A stretch of DNA of 64,000 bases, taken from contig CANTUV010000024.1 in the NCBI GenBank assembly GCA_947685225.1, forward strand, positions 22,338,001 through 22,402,000, read 5' to 3'. The notes below the pieces were generated by a model. The model was not told the origin of the DNA and made no database searches. It was given only the letters and a program-made list of their open reading frames with translations. Origin of the DNA: Garcia nutans (Eukaryota; Streptophyta; Magnoliopsida; Malpighiales; Euphorbiaceae). Made by a program: the position numbers and the translations under genes. Positions 48,180 to 60,721 of this stretch are shown here, piece after piece. Every line of letters begins with the position of its first letter. Position 1 is the stretch's first letter.

Positions 48180-50262
48180 GTCAAAAGAATGAGAAATGAT
48201 AATATTCTCCGAAAGGTGATAAATGTCAACTTTGTATAGGTTGTATGTTAAAGTGGAATTTCGTATAATTGTATGATATGTGTGATGAGATTTTTCAATA
48301 TGAACATAATTGTGATATATAATAAAATGTAGAAAGTAAGTCACATTGTGAATATGACCTACGAAGGTGTATGTGGATGATTAAAAAAAATGTTATCAAG
48401 CGCTTGTTACCTTATACAATTACTTGTTTATTGATATTGAGAATGATATTGTAAGTATTAATATACCTAAGAGAGATTAGGTCTTGACCTGTGTAGAGTT
48501 AGGTCATGTGATGAAATTGAGATTGAGAATGGACTCGAGCAGCATTGGATGGTGAAATTGTTATTGTAAAAACTGAACTTGATGATTGTATAGTGTTGAG
48601 CCCAATGTATATGCGTATTAATAAGAGATTGTAAGGAAAAGGAAAGTATAATGAAGAAAGTATGGAAGTGAAAAAAAATGAATGAAAATTTTTATAAGAG
48701 ATAGATTAGAAATGGAGTCATAAATGGACATTGTGTAAAATTAGCATATGAACGAATGTGTATATGTAAGAGATGTTAATGATAATATTGTTTAAACTTG
48801 AGTTAGGCTAATGATGATCAAGTGATTAAGAGTAAGTTATTTAGAAACAGAAGTGATCAAAAGTAAATTGCTTTGAAATAGAGCTAAAATGTGTTAACTC
48901 TTTGGGTAGCAAAAGATTAAAAAAAAATGAATATGTGATTTTTGAGATACGAACTTAAAATTTTGATTGGAAATATTTGAAGAAGAATGATAGAGGGGCA
49001 ATATTTATTTATAAGCCACAGGCATGACCATTATTATGCCATGGTCGTATGATTTGTTTAGTATATTGACCGATTAGTTTTGTTATCCACGAGGCATGGA
49101 CCTGAGATGACATGACCGTTGGATAGATTTAGTGAGATTGATAGTTATGATACAAGAAACATGGTCAAGATTTATGGTTTGCATAGTTGTATCTTATAAT
49201 TTTATGTTAGAAAATTGTTTATAATTATAGAAAGTGTGGAACAGAATAGAATTGTGAAAATATGATGAGCTTTAAATGATGTGTAAGAAAAGTGATTTGT
49301 GTAAATAAGGTAACTATAAGAAATGTGAGAAAATGGTAAATTAAAGGAATTATGAAATGTGAGTAAAAGTTATAATGAATATGTTTGAAAGTGGTATAAA
49401 ACGAATAAGTTGATGAAAATAATGTGTAAAGTAAACGAGACTAGGGGAAATGAATATTATCTGTAATGATGAATTCGAAGAGAATTAAAATTTAAGAATA
49501 AATTTGACCTAATAGAATTAGGTCATGAATTGAAAACAGATTGATGAATTTAAAATAGACTAAAGGTTGGTCAGAATAGAATAAGGTTGTGATGGTCATA
49601 TTGTGATAGTTAGATCAATTGATCCGAAATGTAATAAGTTTACAAGTATTCATTGAAATTCAATATATGTAGTTGTATTAAGAATATGCAAGCTATGCGA
49701 TAATGTGCATAATACAACTTTTTGATATGTATATGCATATGAAAGGAGTTAAGTTATGTTAGTTATAGTATAATTGGAATGAATCTTAATAAGGAAATAA
49801 GATTTTGTTGTTGTATAATAGTGATATTAAATTAATATGTGGTAATTGTATAAAGAGTAGGATCAAAGTGAAGATATGTAAAATTATTGTGTTAAGATAA
49901 AAGTTATAAACATTTGAATTTAAGGTGATAAGAGTATATTTTTAAGATAATGAAGTGATAAAATATTTTTAGTGCAATAGGTGTGTGGTGTATATATATT
50001 AAAGAGATGAACCAATTTTGTCTAATGGCAATTCGATTGATGATATGATAATCTATTGTGATTGTTTGAGTAAACAGACAGTATAATGATGAGTTATGGA
50101 ATGATAAAAAGGTAATTGAGAATGAACATAAGGGTGAGAATATATATTATGCAATTTGATGAAACAATAATTTTAATGAGCTTTTAAGATTATGTTTCAT
50201 TTGGATGATTTATTAGCGTACTGGATAATTTTGAGGACGAAATTATTTAAGGGGGAGAAAAT
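48180..50262 (+). other. F-inner internal region, 3' part, with PPT
   Basis: 2.1 kb matches F-outer 53438-55372 and, reversed, 22874-24769. No gene is seen. It ends ttttgaggacgaaattattt, then the PPT aagggggagaaaa (50249-50261). The gaggacgaaat motif is shared with the Tekay element at 1372-1383. Confidence 0.88.
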
Positions 50263-53200
50263 TGTCACATCCGTGATTTTGAAGATATAAAATTTTATAT
50301 ATACTCAATATATATATATATATCTAGAGTATATATATAACATATACATATGGTATATTAATTATATATGTTGGATTAATACATTACATACTTAATATTT
50401 AATGCACATATAAGGTACATTTGATGAGTATATAAAGATACACATTACTTGTGCATATGTGAAATATCCTAAATTTTTGAAAAGTTCTAATTTTTGAAAA
50501 TTTGATAAAATAAATTATAATTTAAATGGATACATTAAATTAATGGTTTTAAATGAAAAATGAAGGGGTTTTAAATGAAAAAGTGGAACACATATGTAAT
50601 ATATATGTAAAATATACATAACATATAAAAGTCAACACTTTTTAAAAGAAAAGTCAAAGTAAAAGGGTATTTTGGTAATTAAATCTTAGAAATTTAAAAT
50701 TAATAAAATAATTCAAAAATAAATTATTTTTGAATGGAAGAGGGAATTTATGACTTTTAATTTATTAAATAAATAATTAAATAAATAATTATTAAATTAT
50801 TTTAATATATATATATGGTTAAAATAAAAGATGAAAAGAAAAAGAAAATTTAAAAGTTTTTCATCATCTTCTTCTTCTTTCCTTCAAGGACGACTTTCAT
50901 GGCCAAAGAGGGAGATTTTTAGCTTCTTCCATCATCAAATTCTTCAAGCTTTCAAGGGAATAATTGTAGTTTTGGTGATTTTCCAACAAGTAAGTAAGCT
51001 TTATTTCCAAAACTATGAAGTTCTTAAAAGCTTATGAATATGTATGAATTGAGTTTTTGAAAGAGCATGTTATAATTGTTGGAATGGGTATGGAAGATGT
51101 TCTTTTGATGAGTAAATAATGATCTTAAGGTTGGATTAAAGAAATGGTTGAGTTTGGGTAAGATTGGTGAAGAGAAAGAATTTAGGGTTATGGAACATTT
51201 GAGTTTTTGAAATCATGATTTTTAATTGTGCAAATTGATTCCAAATGAGTTTTTTTGATGCATAAACAAGTATTTTAAAGTCAAATATTGGATTTGGTTG
51301 TGTTTGGTTAGAGTTTGAAGAGGGTAGTATATATTTAGGGTTTTGGAAAAGTGAATTTTTAAAGAATGATTAATTGTTTGATTTTAGTGCTTAAATCATG
51401 TTATTTAATGATATAAGTGGTGGAAATAAGATTGAAATGATAATTGGATTGAGTTGGAATGGAGATCCTTCAATGGTGAAGATTATGCCATTTTAGAGTT
51501 TCGAGCATAAGCATGTGGTTAATTAATGTAATTGGTTTAAACATGCTAAAACATGTTTCTAATGATATTAATAAACTTAAAACACTAATTTAAATGGCTT
51601 GATATGGTTTTTCAAAGTTAAAGTGAGGTGAAGCTTAATTTTGGGATTTGGTTTAGAGTGATGTTCAATTATGGTTTGATGTTGAGAATACCTTAGAATG
51701 TGATATTAAATGATCACATTTTGTATAGGCATTGAGGGAGGTTGATTTACTTCATCCAAGTGGTGAAGGGCAAGTTGGAAAGATAGGATTGGAGGTTGTG
51801 TTAAGCTTGCTTTGGGTTGCTAGTAGAGGTATGTACAAACTTTGAATATAATGTCTATATTTGCATAACATTTGGACTTAACACATTTTGGTTGAAAAAT
51901 GTGTTAAGCTACTTGGTTCATTGATTGTGTATGAATAATACGCTATGACATTTGTAATGTCATATATGTGTTAAATGCATTGTGAAAAGCCATTGATAAT
52001 GGATAATTTGTGTAACATGTGAAATATGCATATTATGTGAAAATACCCAAACTAATGGGGTAATGTGTTGTGAATGCAAAAATGAGATATGTGTAATAAT
52101 GAAATGAATTGATATTGATAAACATGAGAAAAGTGAGAAAAGTGAGAAAAAAAATGTGAAAATAATGCAATGTGCCTAGATTAAATATGTGAAAATGAGA
52201 AAGAGATTAATAATCAGAAATATGAATAAATTGTGTGCCTAGTATGTTATTCAATTTTCAGAGTTCTGGGTTTGGCGGCATGCTTATGATTGCCTACGGG
52301 CTATACGCTGGAATGGTGAAAAGACTGTGTCGTAAGCCAGGTCAGCTGAAAAATATGATTTTTTGGGGTGAAAAGACTGGGTCGTAGGCCTCAAAAACTG
52401 TAGCAGTCTAGCTTAGTTGAGAACCAAGATACTGGGGCCTAAGGGTCTAGCCGGGTTGAGGTCCAAGAGACTGGGGCTGTTACATTAACCATGGATATAT
52501 ATATATATTGCCTACGGGCTAGACACATGGTATCATTATGGACCAAAGCAGTAACTCTAAAATTTGAATAGCATATTAGATCCTTTTTGGGCCCATACTT
52601 GTCTTTGCTTTAATGTGAACTATGAATTGTGATACAATTGAGCAATATAATGTTATGAGTTGTGATTATGAAATATTTGAAAAATATAAGAAAGTAGAAT
52701 GATGTGACATCTATATGCATTGTGCATTGGCATTGCATTGAGTTTTATTGTTATTATTAAAGTTTGTACCACTAGGCTTCAGCTTAGCACGATTGTAATT
52801 CATCGCGCAGGTGTCATGAATGATTTGATAGAGACAGAGAGTTCTACTAGATCTGGTCGGTTCTAGGTTTGTATTATTGAGCTTGAAGAGTTGTTTTCAT
52901 GTACATCAAGATCAGAGCCAGTTGCCAGCATGTAGATATTTGATATTACAATATATTTTGATATTATATATGTTATGATATGTTTTTGAAGTATATAATG
53001 TAAAATGTAAAGAATGATTTGAATAATTTGTTTAAGATGGGATCTTGCATGTGATGTTGATATATATACCTATATATAAGTATTTTGAGAAAATATGGAG
53101 AAATTGAGAAGTATTGGTGAAATGGTGAATTGATTTTATTTGGAGTGTTTATTTTATGCAAGTTGTGTTTTGTTGAATTTTGGAAACATCCAAATTACAA

Positions 53201-53437
53201 ACAAAACGCTGGCAAATTTTTTTTCAGAAATTTTCATATAAAATATTTATTTTGGATTCCTATAACAAGCAAAGAATATTTATATACTATTTATTTTATA
53301 TATTAGTATTTGAAATCTTAAAACAGAAATGTGAAAATTTTTATTAAATCAGTCTGTGACATTTTTATACTATATATGCATATTTTACATATGTTAAAAA
53401 TATGTATTGTACGTATATATGGTATAAGGGTGTTACA
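50263..53437 (+). repeat. F-inner 3' LTR
   Basis: TGTCACATCC...GGTGTTACA, 3,175 bp, is followed by the TSD attgt. It is very similar to 32827-36006 over most of its length. The only open frame of note (50831-51037) is in low-complexity DNA and has no known product. Confidence 0.93.
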
Positions 53438-55372
53438 ATTGTGATATATAAGAAAATGTTGAAAGTAAGTCACATTATGAATATGACTTACGAAGGTGTG
53501 TGTGGATGAAAAAAAAATGTTATCGAGTGTTTGTTACCTTATACAATTACTTGTTTATTGATATTGAGAATGATATTGCAAGTATTAATATACCTAAGAG
53601 AGATTAGGTCTTGACGTGTAGAGTTAGGTCATGTGATGAAATTGAGATTGAGAATGGGTTCGAGCAGCATTGGACAGTGAAATTGTCATTGTAATAACTG
53701 AACTTGATGATTGTATAGTGTTGAACCCGATGTATATGCGTATTAATAAGAGATTGTAAGGAAAAGGAAAGTATAATGAAGAAAGTATGGAAGTGAAAAA
53801 AAAAAGAATGAAAATTTTTATAAGAGATAGATTAGAAATGGAGTCATAAATGGAAATTGTGTAAAATTAGCATATGAACGAATGTGTATATGTAAGAGAT
53901 GTTAATGATAATATTGTTAAAACTTGAGTTAGGCTAATGATGATCAAGTGATTAAGAGTAAATTGTTTAGAAACATAAGTGATCAAAAGTAAATTGCTTT
54001 GAAACAGAGCTGAAATGTGTTAACTCTTTGTGTAGCAAAAGATTAAAAAAATGAATATGTGATTTTTAACGTTGTGATTGGAAATATTTGAAGAAGAATG
54101 ATAAAGGAGTAGTATTTATTTATAAGCCACAAGCATGACCATTATTATGCCATGGTCGTATGATTTGTTAGTATATTGACCGATTAGTTTTGTTATCCAC
54201 GGGGCATGGTCCTGAGATGACATGATCGTTGGATAGATTTGGTTAGATTGATAGTTATGCTACAAGAAACATGGTCAAGATTTATGTTTTGCAAAGTTGT
54301 ATCTTATAATTTTATGTTAGAAATTTGTTTATAATTATCGAAAGTGTGGAATAGAAGAGAATTGTGAAAATATGATGAGCTTTAAATGATGTGTAAGAAA
54401 AGTGATTTGTGTAAATAAGGTAACTATTAGAAATGTGAGAAAATGGTAAATTAAAGGAATTATGAAATGTGAGTAAAAGTTATAATGAATATGTTTGAAA
54501 GTGTTATAAAATGAATAAGTTGATGAAAATGATGTGTAAAGTAAACGAGACTAAGGGAAATGAATATTATCTGTAATGATGAATTCGAAGAGAATTAAAA
54601 TTTGAGAATAAATTTGGCCTAATAGAATTAGGTCATGAATTGAAAACAGATTGATGAATTTAAAATAGACTAAAGGTTGGTCAGAATAGAATAAGGTTGT
54701 GATGGTCATATTGTGATAGTTAGATCAATTGATCCGAAATGTAATAAGTTTACAAGTATTTGTTGAAATTCAATGTATGTAGTTGTATTAAGAATGTGCA
54801 AGCTGTGTGATAATGTGCATAATACAACGTTCTGATATGTATATGCATATGAAAGGAGCTAAGTTATGTTAGTTATAGTATAATTGGAATGAATCTTAAT
54901 AAGGAAATAAGATTTTGTTATTGTATAATGGTGATATTAAATTAATATGTGGTAATTGTATAAAGAGTAGGATCAAAGTGAAGATATGTAAAATTATTAT
55001 GTTAAGATAAAAGTTATAAACATTTGAATTTAAGGTGATAAGAGTATATTTTTAAGATAATGAAGTGATCAAATATCTTTAGTGCAATAGGTGTGTGGTA
55101 TATATATATTAAAGAGATACACTAATTTTGTCTAATGACAATTCGATTGATGATATGATAATCTATTGTGATTGTTTGAGTAAATAGACAGTATAATGAT
55201 GAGTTATGGAATGATAAAAAGGTAATTGAGAATGAACCTAAGGGGGAGAATATATATTATGCAATTTGATGAAACAATAATTTTGATGAGATTTTAAGAT
55301 TGTGTTTCATTTGGATGATTTATTACCGTATTGGATAATTTCAAGGACGAAATTATTTAAGGGGGAGAAAAT
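53438..55372 (+). other. F-outer internal region, 3' part, with PPT
   Basis: It begins with the right TSD attgt (53438-53442) and is collinear with 48305-50262. The PPT aagggggagaaaa is at 55359-55371. No gene is seen. Confidence 0.88.
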
Positions 55373-58300
55373 TGTCACATCCGTGATTTTGAAGATTTAA
55401 AATTTTATATATACTCAATATATATATATATATATCTAGAGTATATATATATAACATATACATATGGTATATTAATTGTATATGTTGAATTTATACATTA
55501 CATACTTAATATTAATACACATATAAGGTACATTTGATGTGTATATAAGATACACATTACTTGTGCATATGTGTAATATTCTAAATTTTTGAAATGTTCT
55601 AATTTTTGAAAATTTGATAAAATAAATTATAATTTAAATGAATAAATTAAATTAATGATTCTAAATGAAAAATGAAGAGTTTTAAATGAAAAAGTGGAAC
55701 ACATATGTTATATATATGTAAAATATACATAACATATAAAAGTCAACACTTTTTAAAAGAAAAGTCAAAGTAAAAGGGTATTTTGGTAATTAAATCTTAG
55801 AAATTCAAAATTAATAAAATAATTCAAAAATAAATTATTTTTGAATGGAAGAGGAAATTTATGACTTTTAATTTATTAAGTAAATAATTAAATAATTAAT
55901 TATTAAATTATTTTAATATATATATATGGTTAAAAATAAAAGATGAAAAGAAAAAGAAAATTTAAAAGTTTTTCATCTTCTTCTTCTTCTTTCCTTCAAG
56001 GACGACTTTCATGGTGAAAGAGGGAGATTTTTAGCTTCTTCCATCATCAAATTATTCCAGCTTTCAAGGGAATAAGAGTAGTTTTGGTGATTTTCCAACA
56101 AGTAAGTTTTATTTCCAAAATTATGAAGTTCTTTAAAGCTTATGAATATGTATGAATTGAATTTTTGAAAGAGCATGTTATAATTGTTGGAATGGGTATG
56201 GAAGATGTTCTTTTGATGAGTAAATAATGATTTTAAGGTTGTATTAAAAAATAGTTGAGTTTGGGTAAGATTGGAGAAGAGAGAGAATTTAGGGTTATGG
56301 AATATTTGAGTTTTTGAAATCATGATTTTTAATTGTGCAAATTGGTTCTAAATGAGTTTTTTTGATTCATAAACAAGTATTTTAAAGTCAAATATTGGAT
56401 TTGGTGGTGTTGGGTTGGAGTTTGAGAATGGAAGTGGAGATTTAGGGTTTTGGAAAAGTGATTTTCCAAAGTGGTTGAATTGTGTGATTTTATTTGTTTA
56501 AGCATGTTGTTTAGTGTTAAAAGTGATGAATATAAGCTTAGAATGAGTAATGGATTGTGTTGGAATGGAAAACCTTCAATGGGGGGAAGGTTATGCCATT
56601 TTTGAGATTTTGTGTATAAGAGTGTATTTTTATAATGTAAATGATTTAAATGTATTAAAATATGTTTTTAATAATATAAATAAACTTAAAACACTAATTT
56701 AATTGTAGTAGAATGTAATTCTAATGTTGAAGTAAGGAAAGGCTAAATTTTTGAAAATTTGTAGGAGTGATGTATAATGAGTAATGGATTGTGTTGGAAT
56801 GGTTTAATGTTGGAAATGCCATTAAATGTGATGCTAAATGATTATTTGTTATCACATTTGGTTTAGGCATTGGGGGAGGTTGATTTGCTTCATCCAAGTG
56901 GTGAAGGGCAAGTTAGGAAGATTGGATTGAAGGTTGTTTTTAGCTTGCTTTGGGTTGCTAGTGGAGGTATGTACAAACTTTGAATATATTGTTTATATTT
57001 GCATGACTTTTGGGCTTAACACATTTTAGTTGAAAAATGTGTTAAGTTACTTGGTTCATTGATTATGCATGAATAATGTGCTATGACATTTGTAATATCA
57101 TATATGTGTTAAATGCATTGTGAAAAGCCATTGATAATGGCTAAATTGTGTAGAATGTGAAATATGTATATTATGTGAAAATACCCAAAGTAATCGGGTA
57201 ATGTGTTGTGAATCCAAAAATGAGATTTATGGAATAATGAAATGAATTAATATTGATAAAAATGAGAAAAGTGAGAAAAATGAGAAAGATATGAAAAATG
57301 AGAAAAAAAAAGTGTAAATAAGGCAATGTGCCTAGATTGAATATGTGACAATGAGAAAGAAATTTATAATGAGAAAAATGAATAAATGAAAAAAAAAGTG
57401 AGAAAAAGATATTATATTAAGGCAATGTGCCTAGTTTGATCATGAGAAAATGAGAAAATTTTTTATAAAGGAATTATGAAAGAATTTGGTAATGAGAAAT
57501 ATGAATAAATTGTATGCCTAGTATGTTATTCAATTTTCAGAGTTCTGGGTTTGGCGGCATGCCTATGATTGCTTGCGGACTAAATGCTGGAATGGTGAAA
57601 AGACTGGGTCGTAAGCTAGGCCAGCTGATAAATATGATGTTTTTGGGGTGAAAAGACTGGGTCGTAAGCCTCAAAAACTATAGCAGTCTAGCCGGGTTGA
57701 GGACCAAGATACCGGGGCCTAAGAGTCTAGCCGGGTTGAGGTCTAAGAGACTAGGGCTGTTACATTATCCATGGATATATATATTGCCTACAGGGCTAGA
57801 CACATGGTGTCATTATGGACCAAAGTAGTAACTCTGAAATTTGAATAGCATATTAGATCCTTTTTGGGCCCATGCTTGTCTTTGCTTTAATGTGAATTAT
57901 GAATTGTGATACAATTGAGCAATATAATGCTATGAGTTGTGATTATGAAATATTTAAAAAATATAAGAAAGTAGAATGATGTGACATCTATATGCATTGT
58001 GCATTGGCATTGCATTGAGTTTTATTGTTATTATTAAAGTTTGTACCACTAGGCTTCGGCTTAGCGCGATTGTAATTCGTCGCACAGGTGTCATGGATGA
58101 TTTGGTAGAGACGGAGAGTTCTACTAGATCTGGTCAGGTCTAGGTTTGTATTTATTGAGCTTGAAGAGTTATTTTTGGGTGCATCAAGATCAGAGCCAGT
58201 TGCCAGCATGTAGATATTTGATATTACAGTATATTTTGATATTATATATGTTATGATATATTTTTGAAGTATATAATGTAAATTGTAAAGAATGATTTGA

Positions 58301-58715
58301 ATAATTTTTTTAAGATGGGATCTTATATGTGATGTTGATATATATACCTATATATAAGTATTTTGAGAAAATATGGAGAAATTTTGAAGTATTGGTGAAA
58401 TGGTGAATTGATTTTATTTGGAATGTTTATTTTATGCAGGTTGTATTTTGTTGAATTTTGGGAACGTCCAAATTACAAACAAAACTCTGGCAAATTTTTT
58501 TCCAGAGATTTTCATATAAAATATTTATTTTGGATTCCTATAACAAGCAAAGAATATTTATATAATATTTATTTTATATATTAGTATTTGAAATCTTAAA
58601 ACAAAAATGAGAAATTTTTTATTAAATCGGTCTATGACATTTTTATATTGTATATGCATATTTTACGTATGCTAAAAATATGTATTATACATATATATGG
58701 TATAAGGGTGTTACA
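55373..58715 (+). repeat. F-outer 3' LTR
   Basis: TGTCACATCC...GGTGTTACA, 3,343 bp. It differs from the F-inner LTRs by an extra expansion of the GAGAAA-type stretch (57260-57480) and more substitutions at 56400-56830, so it is an older or separate subtype. Confidence 0.92.
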
Positions 58716-59629
58716 AAAATAATTTAGGGTTTTAAAGTTTTTGAAACAGAAGAATAGTTTAGGGTTTTAAAGTTTTGGAAGCAGAAGAGTAATTTAGGGT
58801 TTTTAAAGTTTTGGAAACAGAAGAATGATTTAGGGTTTTTGAAGTTTTGGAAACAGAAGAATAATTTAGGGTTTTTAAAGTTTTTAGTTTTATAAAATAT
58901 GGAAGTGGAGTTTTGAAAACAAACTGATTACTACATATTCTTATTAATCAAAGAAAACGAAGCTATTGTGAATATATAATTTATGATTAAAAATCAAACT
59001 GCGTAGTTGGTTCCACCAAAAACTGATTTCTAGATAAACAATAACAAAGAAAATGTTGCTACCTTTGATGGATTAATGATTACTTTTTGTTGCTAATGTC
59101 TCTTGCTCCTAGGGTTTTCTGTCTCTTTTTTTTTCTCCCAAGTCAGAAGTCCAAAGTCTGTGATCCAATAAAATAATTTTCTCCCCCATAATTATGTGTT
59201 TTAATGTGGTATTTATAGGAAAAATAATAAACCTACTTCTAATTGTCTAAGGAAATTAAAATCATTTCGGAAAAGAAACCAAAATCAAATAGAATTTGGT
59301 TTTGGAAAAAACTGCGTTGAAAAATTTCACTGGCGAAAAAACTGCTGCGGGCGGGCGCCAATTCGCCGCAGGAATTTTGTGCGGCGAATTGGCCCAAGCC
59401 AATTCACTTTCGGCGATGAAATTTTTTATCACCGATTTTTTCGTCGTCGATTTTTATTTATTTATTATATATATATTTAACTTTACTAATATTACTTTTT
59501 TTTTATTAAAAATTATAAATAATAAATAATAAATATTAAAATCGATATTATTTAATTAAAATACCACAAAATTTATTTCAGACTATAAAAAATATTGGAC
59601 TAGAATAGGTCAAAAATTAAGGGTCTACA
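58716..59629 (-). repeat. TRG-D 3' LTR (minus), outer part missing
   Basis: It ends GGGTCTACA next to a reversed PPT (gtttactccctacttg). Its LTR end (GCTCACA) is absent because F-outer abuts at 58715. Four to five ~42-bp units of aatttagggttttaaagttttggaaacagaag lie at 58717-58885. Confidence 0.88.
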
Positions 59630-59694
59630 GTTTACTCCCTACTTGAACGATCTGAGACTACGGCAAAAGAGAGTGAAAAACAATAAGACTTAAT

Positions 59695-60240
59695 TTTTCT
59701 GAGATGGTTTAGGTTTTGAGTTCTGAACCTGGTTCGAGTTCTGGACTCAGAAAAGACTTGGGTTCTGGACCCGGGACGGTTTGGGTTCTGGACCTGGTTT
59801 GAGTTCTGGACTCGAAAAAGACTTAGATTTTGGACCCGGGATTGTTTGGGTTCTAGACCCGATTTGAGTTCTAGACTTGAAAAAGACTTGGTTTTGGACT
59901 CGGGATGATTTGGGTTCTGGACCCGGTTCGAGTTCTGGACTAAAAAAAGACTTGGGTTCTGGACTCGAGAAGGTTTGGGTTCTAGACCATGTTCGAGTTC
60001 TAGACTCAAAAGAGACTTGGGTTCTGGACCCCGGATGATTTGGATTCTGGATTCGGTTTGAGTTTTAGGCTCGGAAAAGAATTGGGTTCTGGATTCGGGA
60101 CGATTTGGGTTCTAGACCCAGGATGATTTGGGTTCTAGACCTGAGCTAAGTTCTGGACTTAAAGGTAATTTGGGTTCTGGATCCAAGCTAAGTTCTAGAC
60201 TTAAGAGTAATTTAGGTTCTGGACCTAAGCTAAGAGAGAT
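59695..60240 (-). repeat. TRG-D hairpin-type tandem repeats
   Basis: Units alternate GAGT-TCTGG-ACTC and GGGT-TCTGG-ACCC, with AAGT/ACTT and AGGT/ACCT units at the right end. Loops vary between TCTGG and TCTAG. Confidence 0.88.
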
Positions 60241-60721
60241 TTAATTATCTTACAAAAAATAATTGTAGTTAGTAGGATACTAAAGAAATTTGCAAAAAAA
60301 AAAAAAATTAGCTGATTTTTACCATGCATATATCTTCTTGCCCCTAGCGTGTAAAAATATTTTAAAACTGCAAAAATATTTATATACACACAAATATTTG
60401 AATGATTGAATTGAATAATTGAGTTTCCTATTTATTTACTGTGTAGTTACTATTTATGCACTATTCACCAACTATTTATTTACTATTTATAAATAGTGAT
60501 TTACTATTTATCAATAGTAACATTTTCTTTTTCTTTTTTTTTTCACGAGAATACTATTTTTTCTTTTTTCTTTTTGTCTTTTTCCTTTGTCATTTCTCTA
60601 TATAAACCTTGCAGCTCATTTCTTCATTTCATTCATAGCAGCTCATTTCTTCATTTCATTCATAGCTATACATCTTTTATATAAGAGAGTTTAGAGAGTT
60701 TAGCATAGAGTTAAGGAGAAA
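60241..60721 (+). promoter_or_regulatory. Upstream region of PMD gene D
   Basis: It is collinear with 10411-10845: a cttcttgcccc-type motif near 60328, the palindrome cluster (60481-60519), a T-rich stretch, the TATA box TATATAAA (60599-60606) and a doubled ctcatttcttcatttcattc (60616-60661) in the leader. Confidence 0.7.

Larger units (their letters stand above)
32827..53437 (+). mobile_element. F-inner: complete large-LTR non-autonomous element (contains TRG-E)
   Basis: It has a 5' LTR (32827-36006), an initiator-Met PBS (36014), internal DNA (36031-37883 and 48180-50262), a PPT and a 3' LTR (50263-53437), flanked by attgt on both sides. Without TRG-E it is about 10.3 kb. No gag or pol motif is present, so it is a LARD-like, non-autonomous element. 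The gaggacgaaat-PPT context and shared LTR blocks tie it to the Tekay lineage. Confidence 0.92.
32646..58715 (+). mobile_element. F-outer: F-family element split by F-inner
   Basis: The left piece of its internal region (32646-32826) and the right piece (53438-55372) join seamlessly when F-inner is removed. The PPT and 3' LTR (55373-58715) follow. The 5' LTR and 5' internal part are lost at the junction with TRG-C. Confidence 0.85.

Noticed and set aside
58716..58720. TSD for F-outer (aaaat at the right edge)
   Set aside because: The left LTR of F-outer is missing, so there is nothing to compare.
59632..60009. 125-aa frame rich in LELKSGLEPK repeats
   Set aside because: It is a by-product of the TRG-D hairpin repeats on the minus strand.
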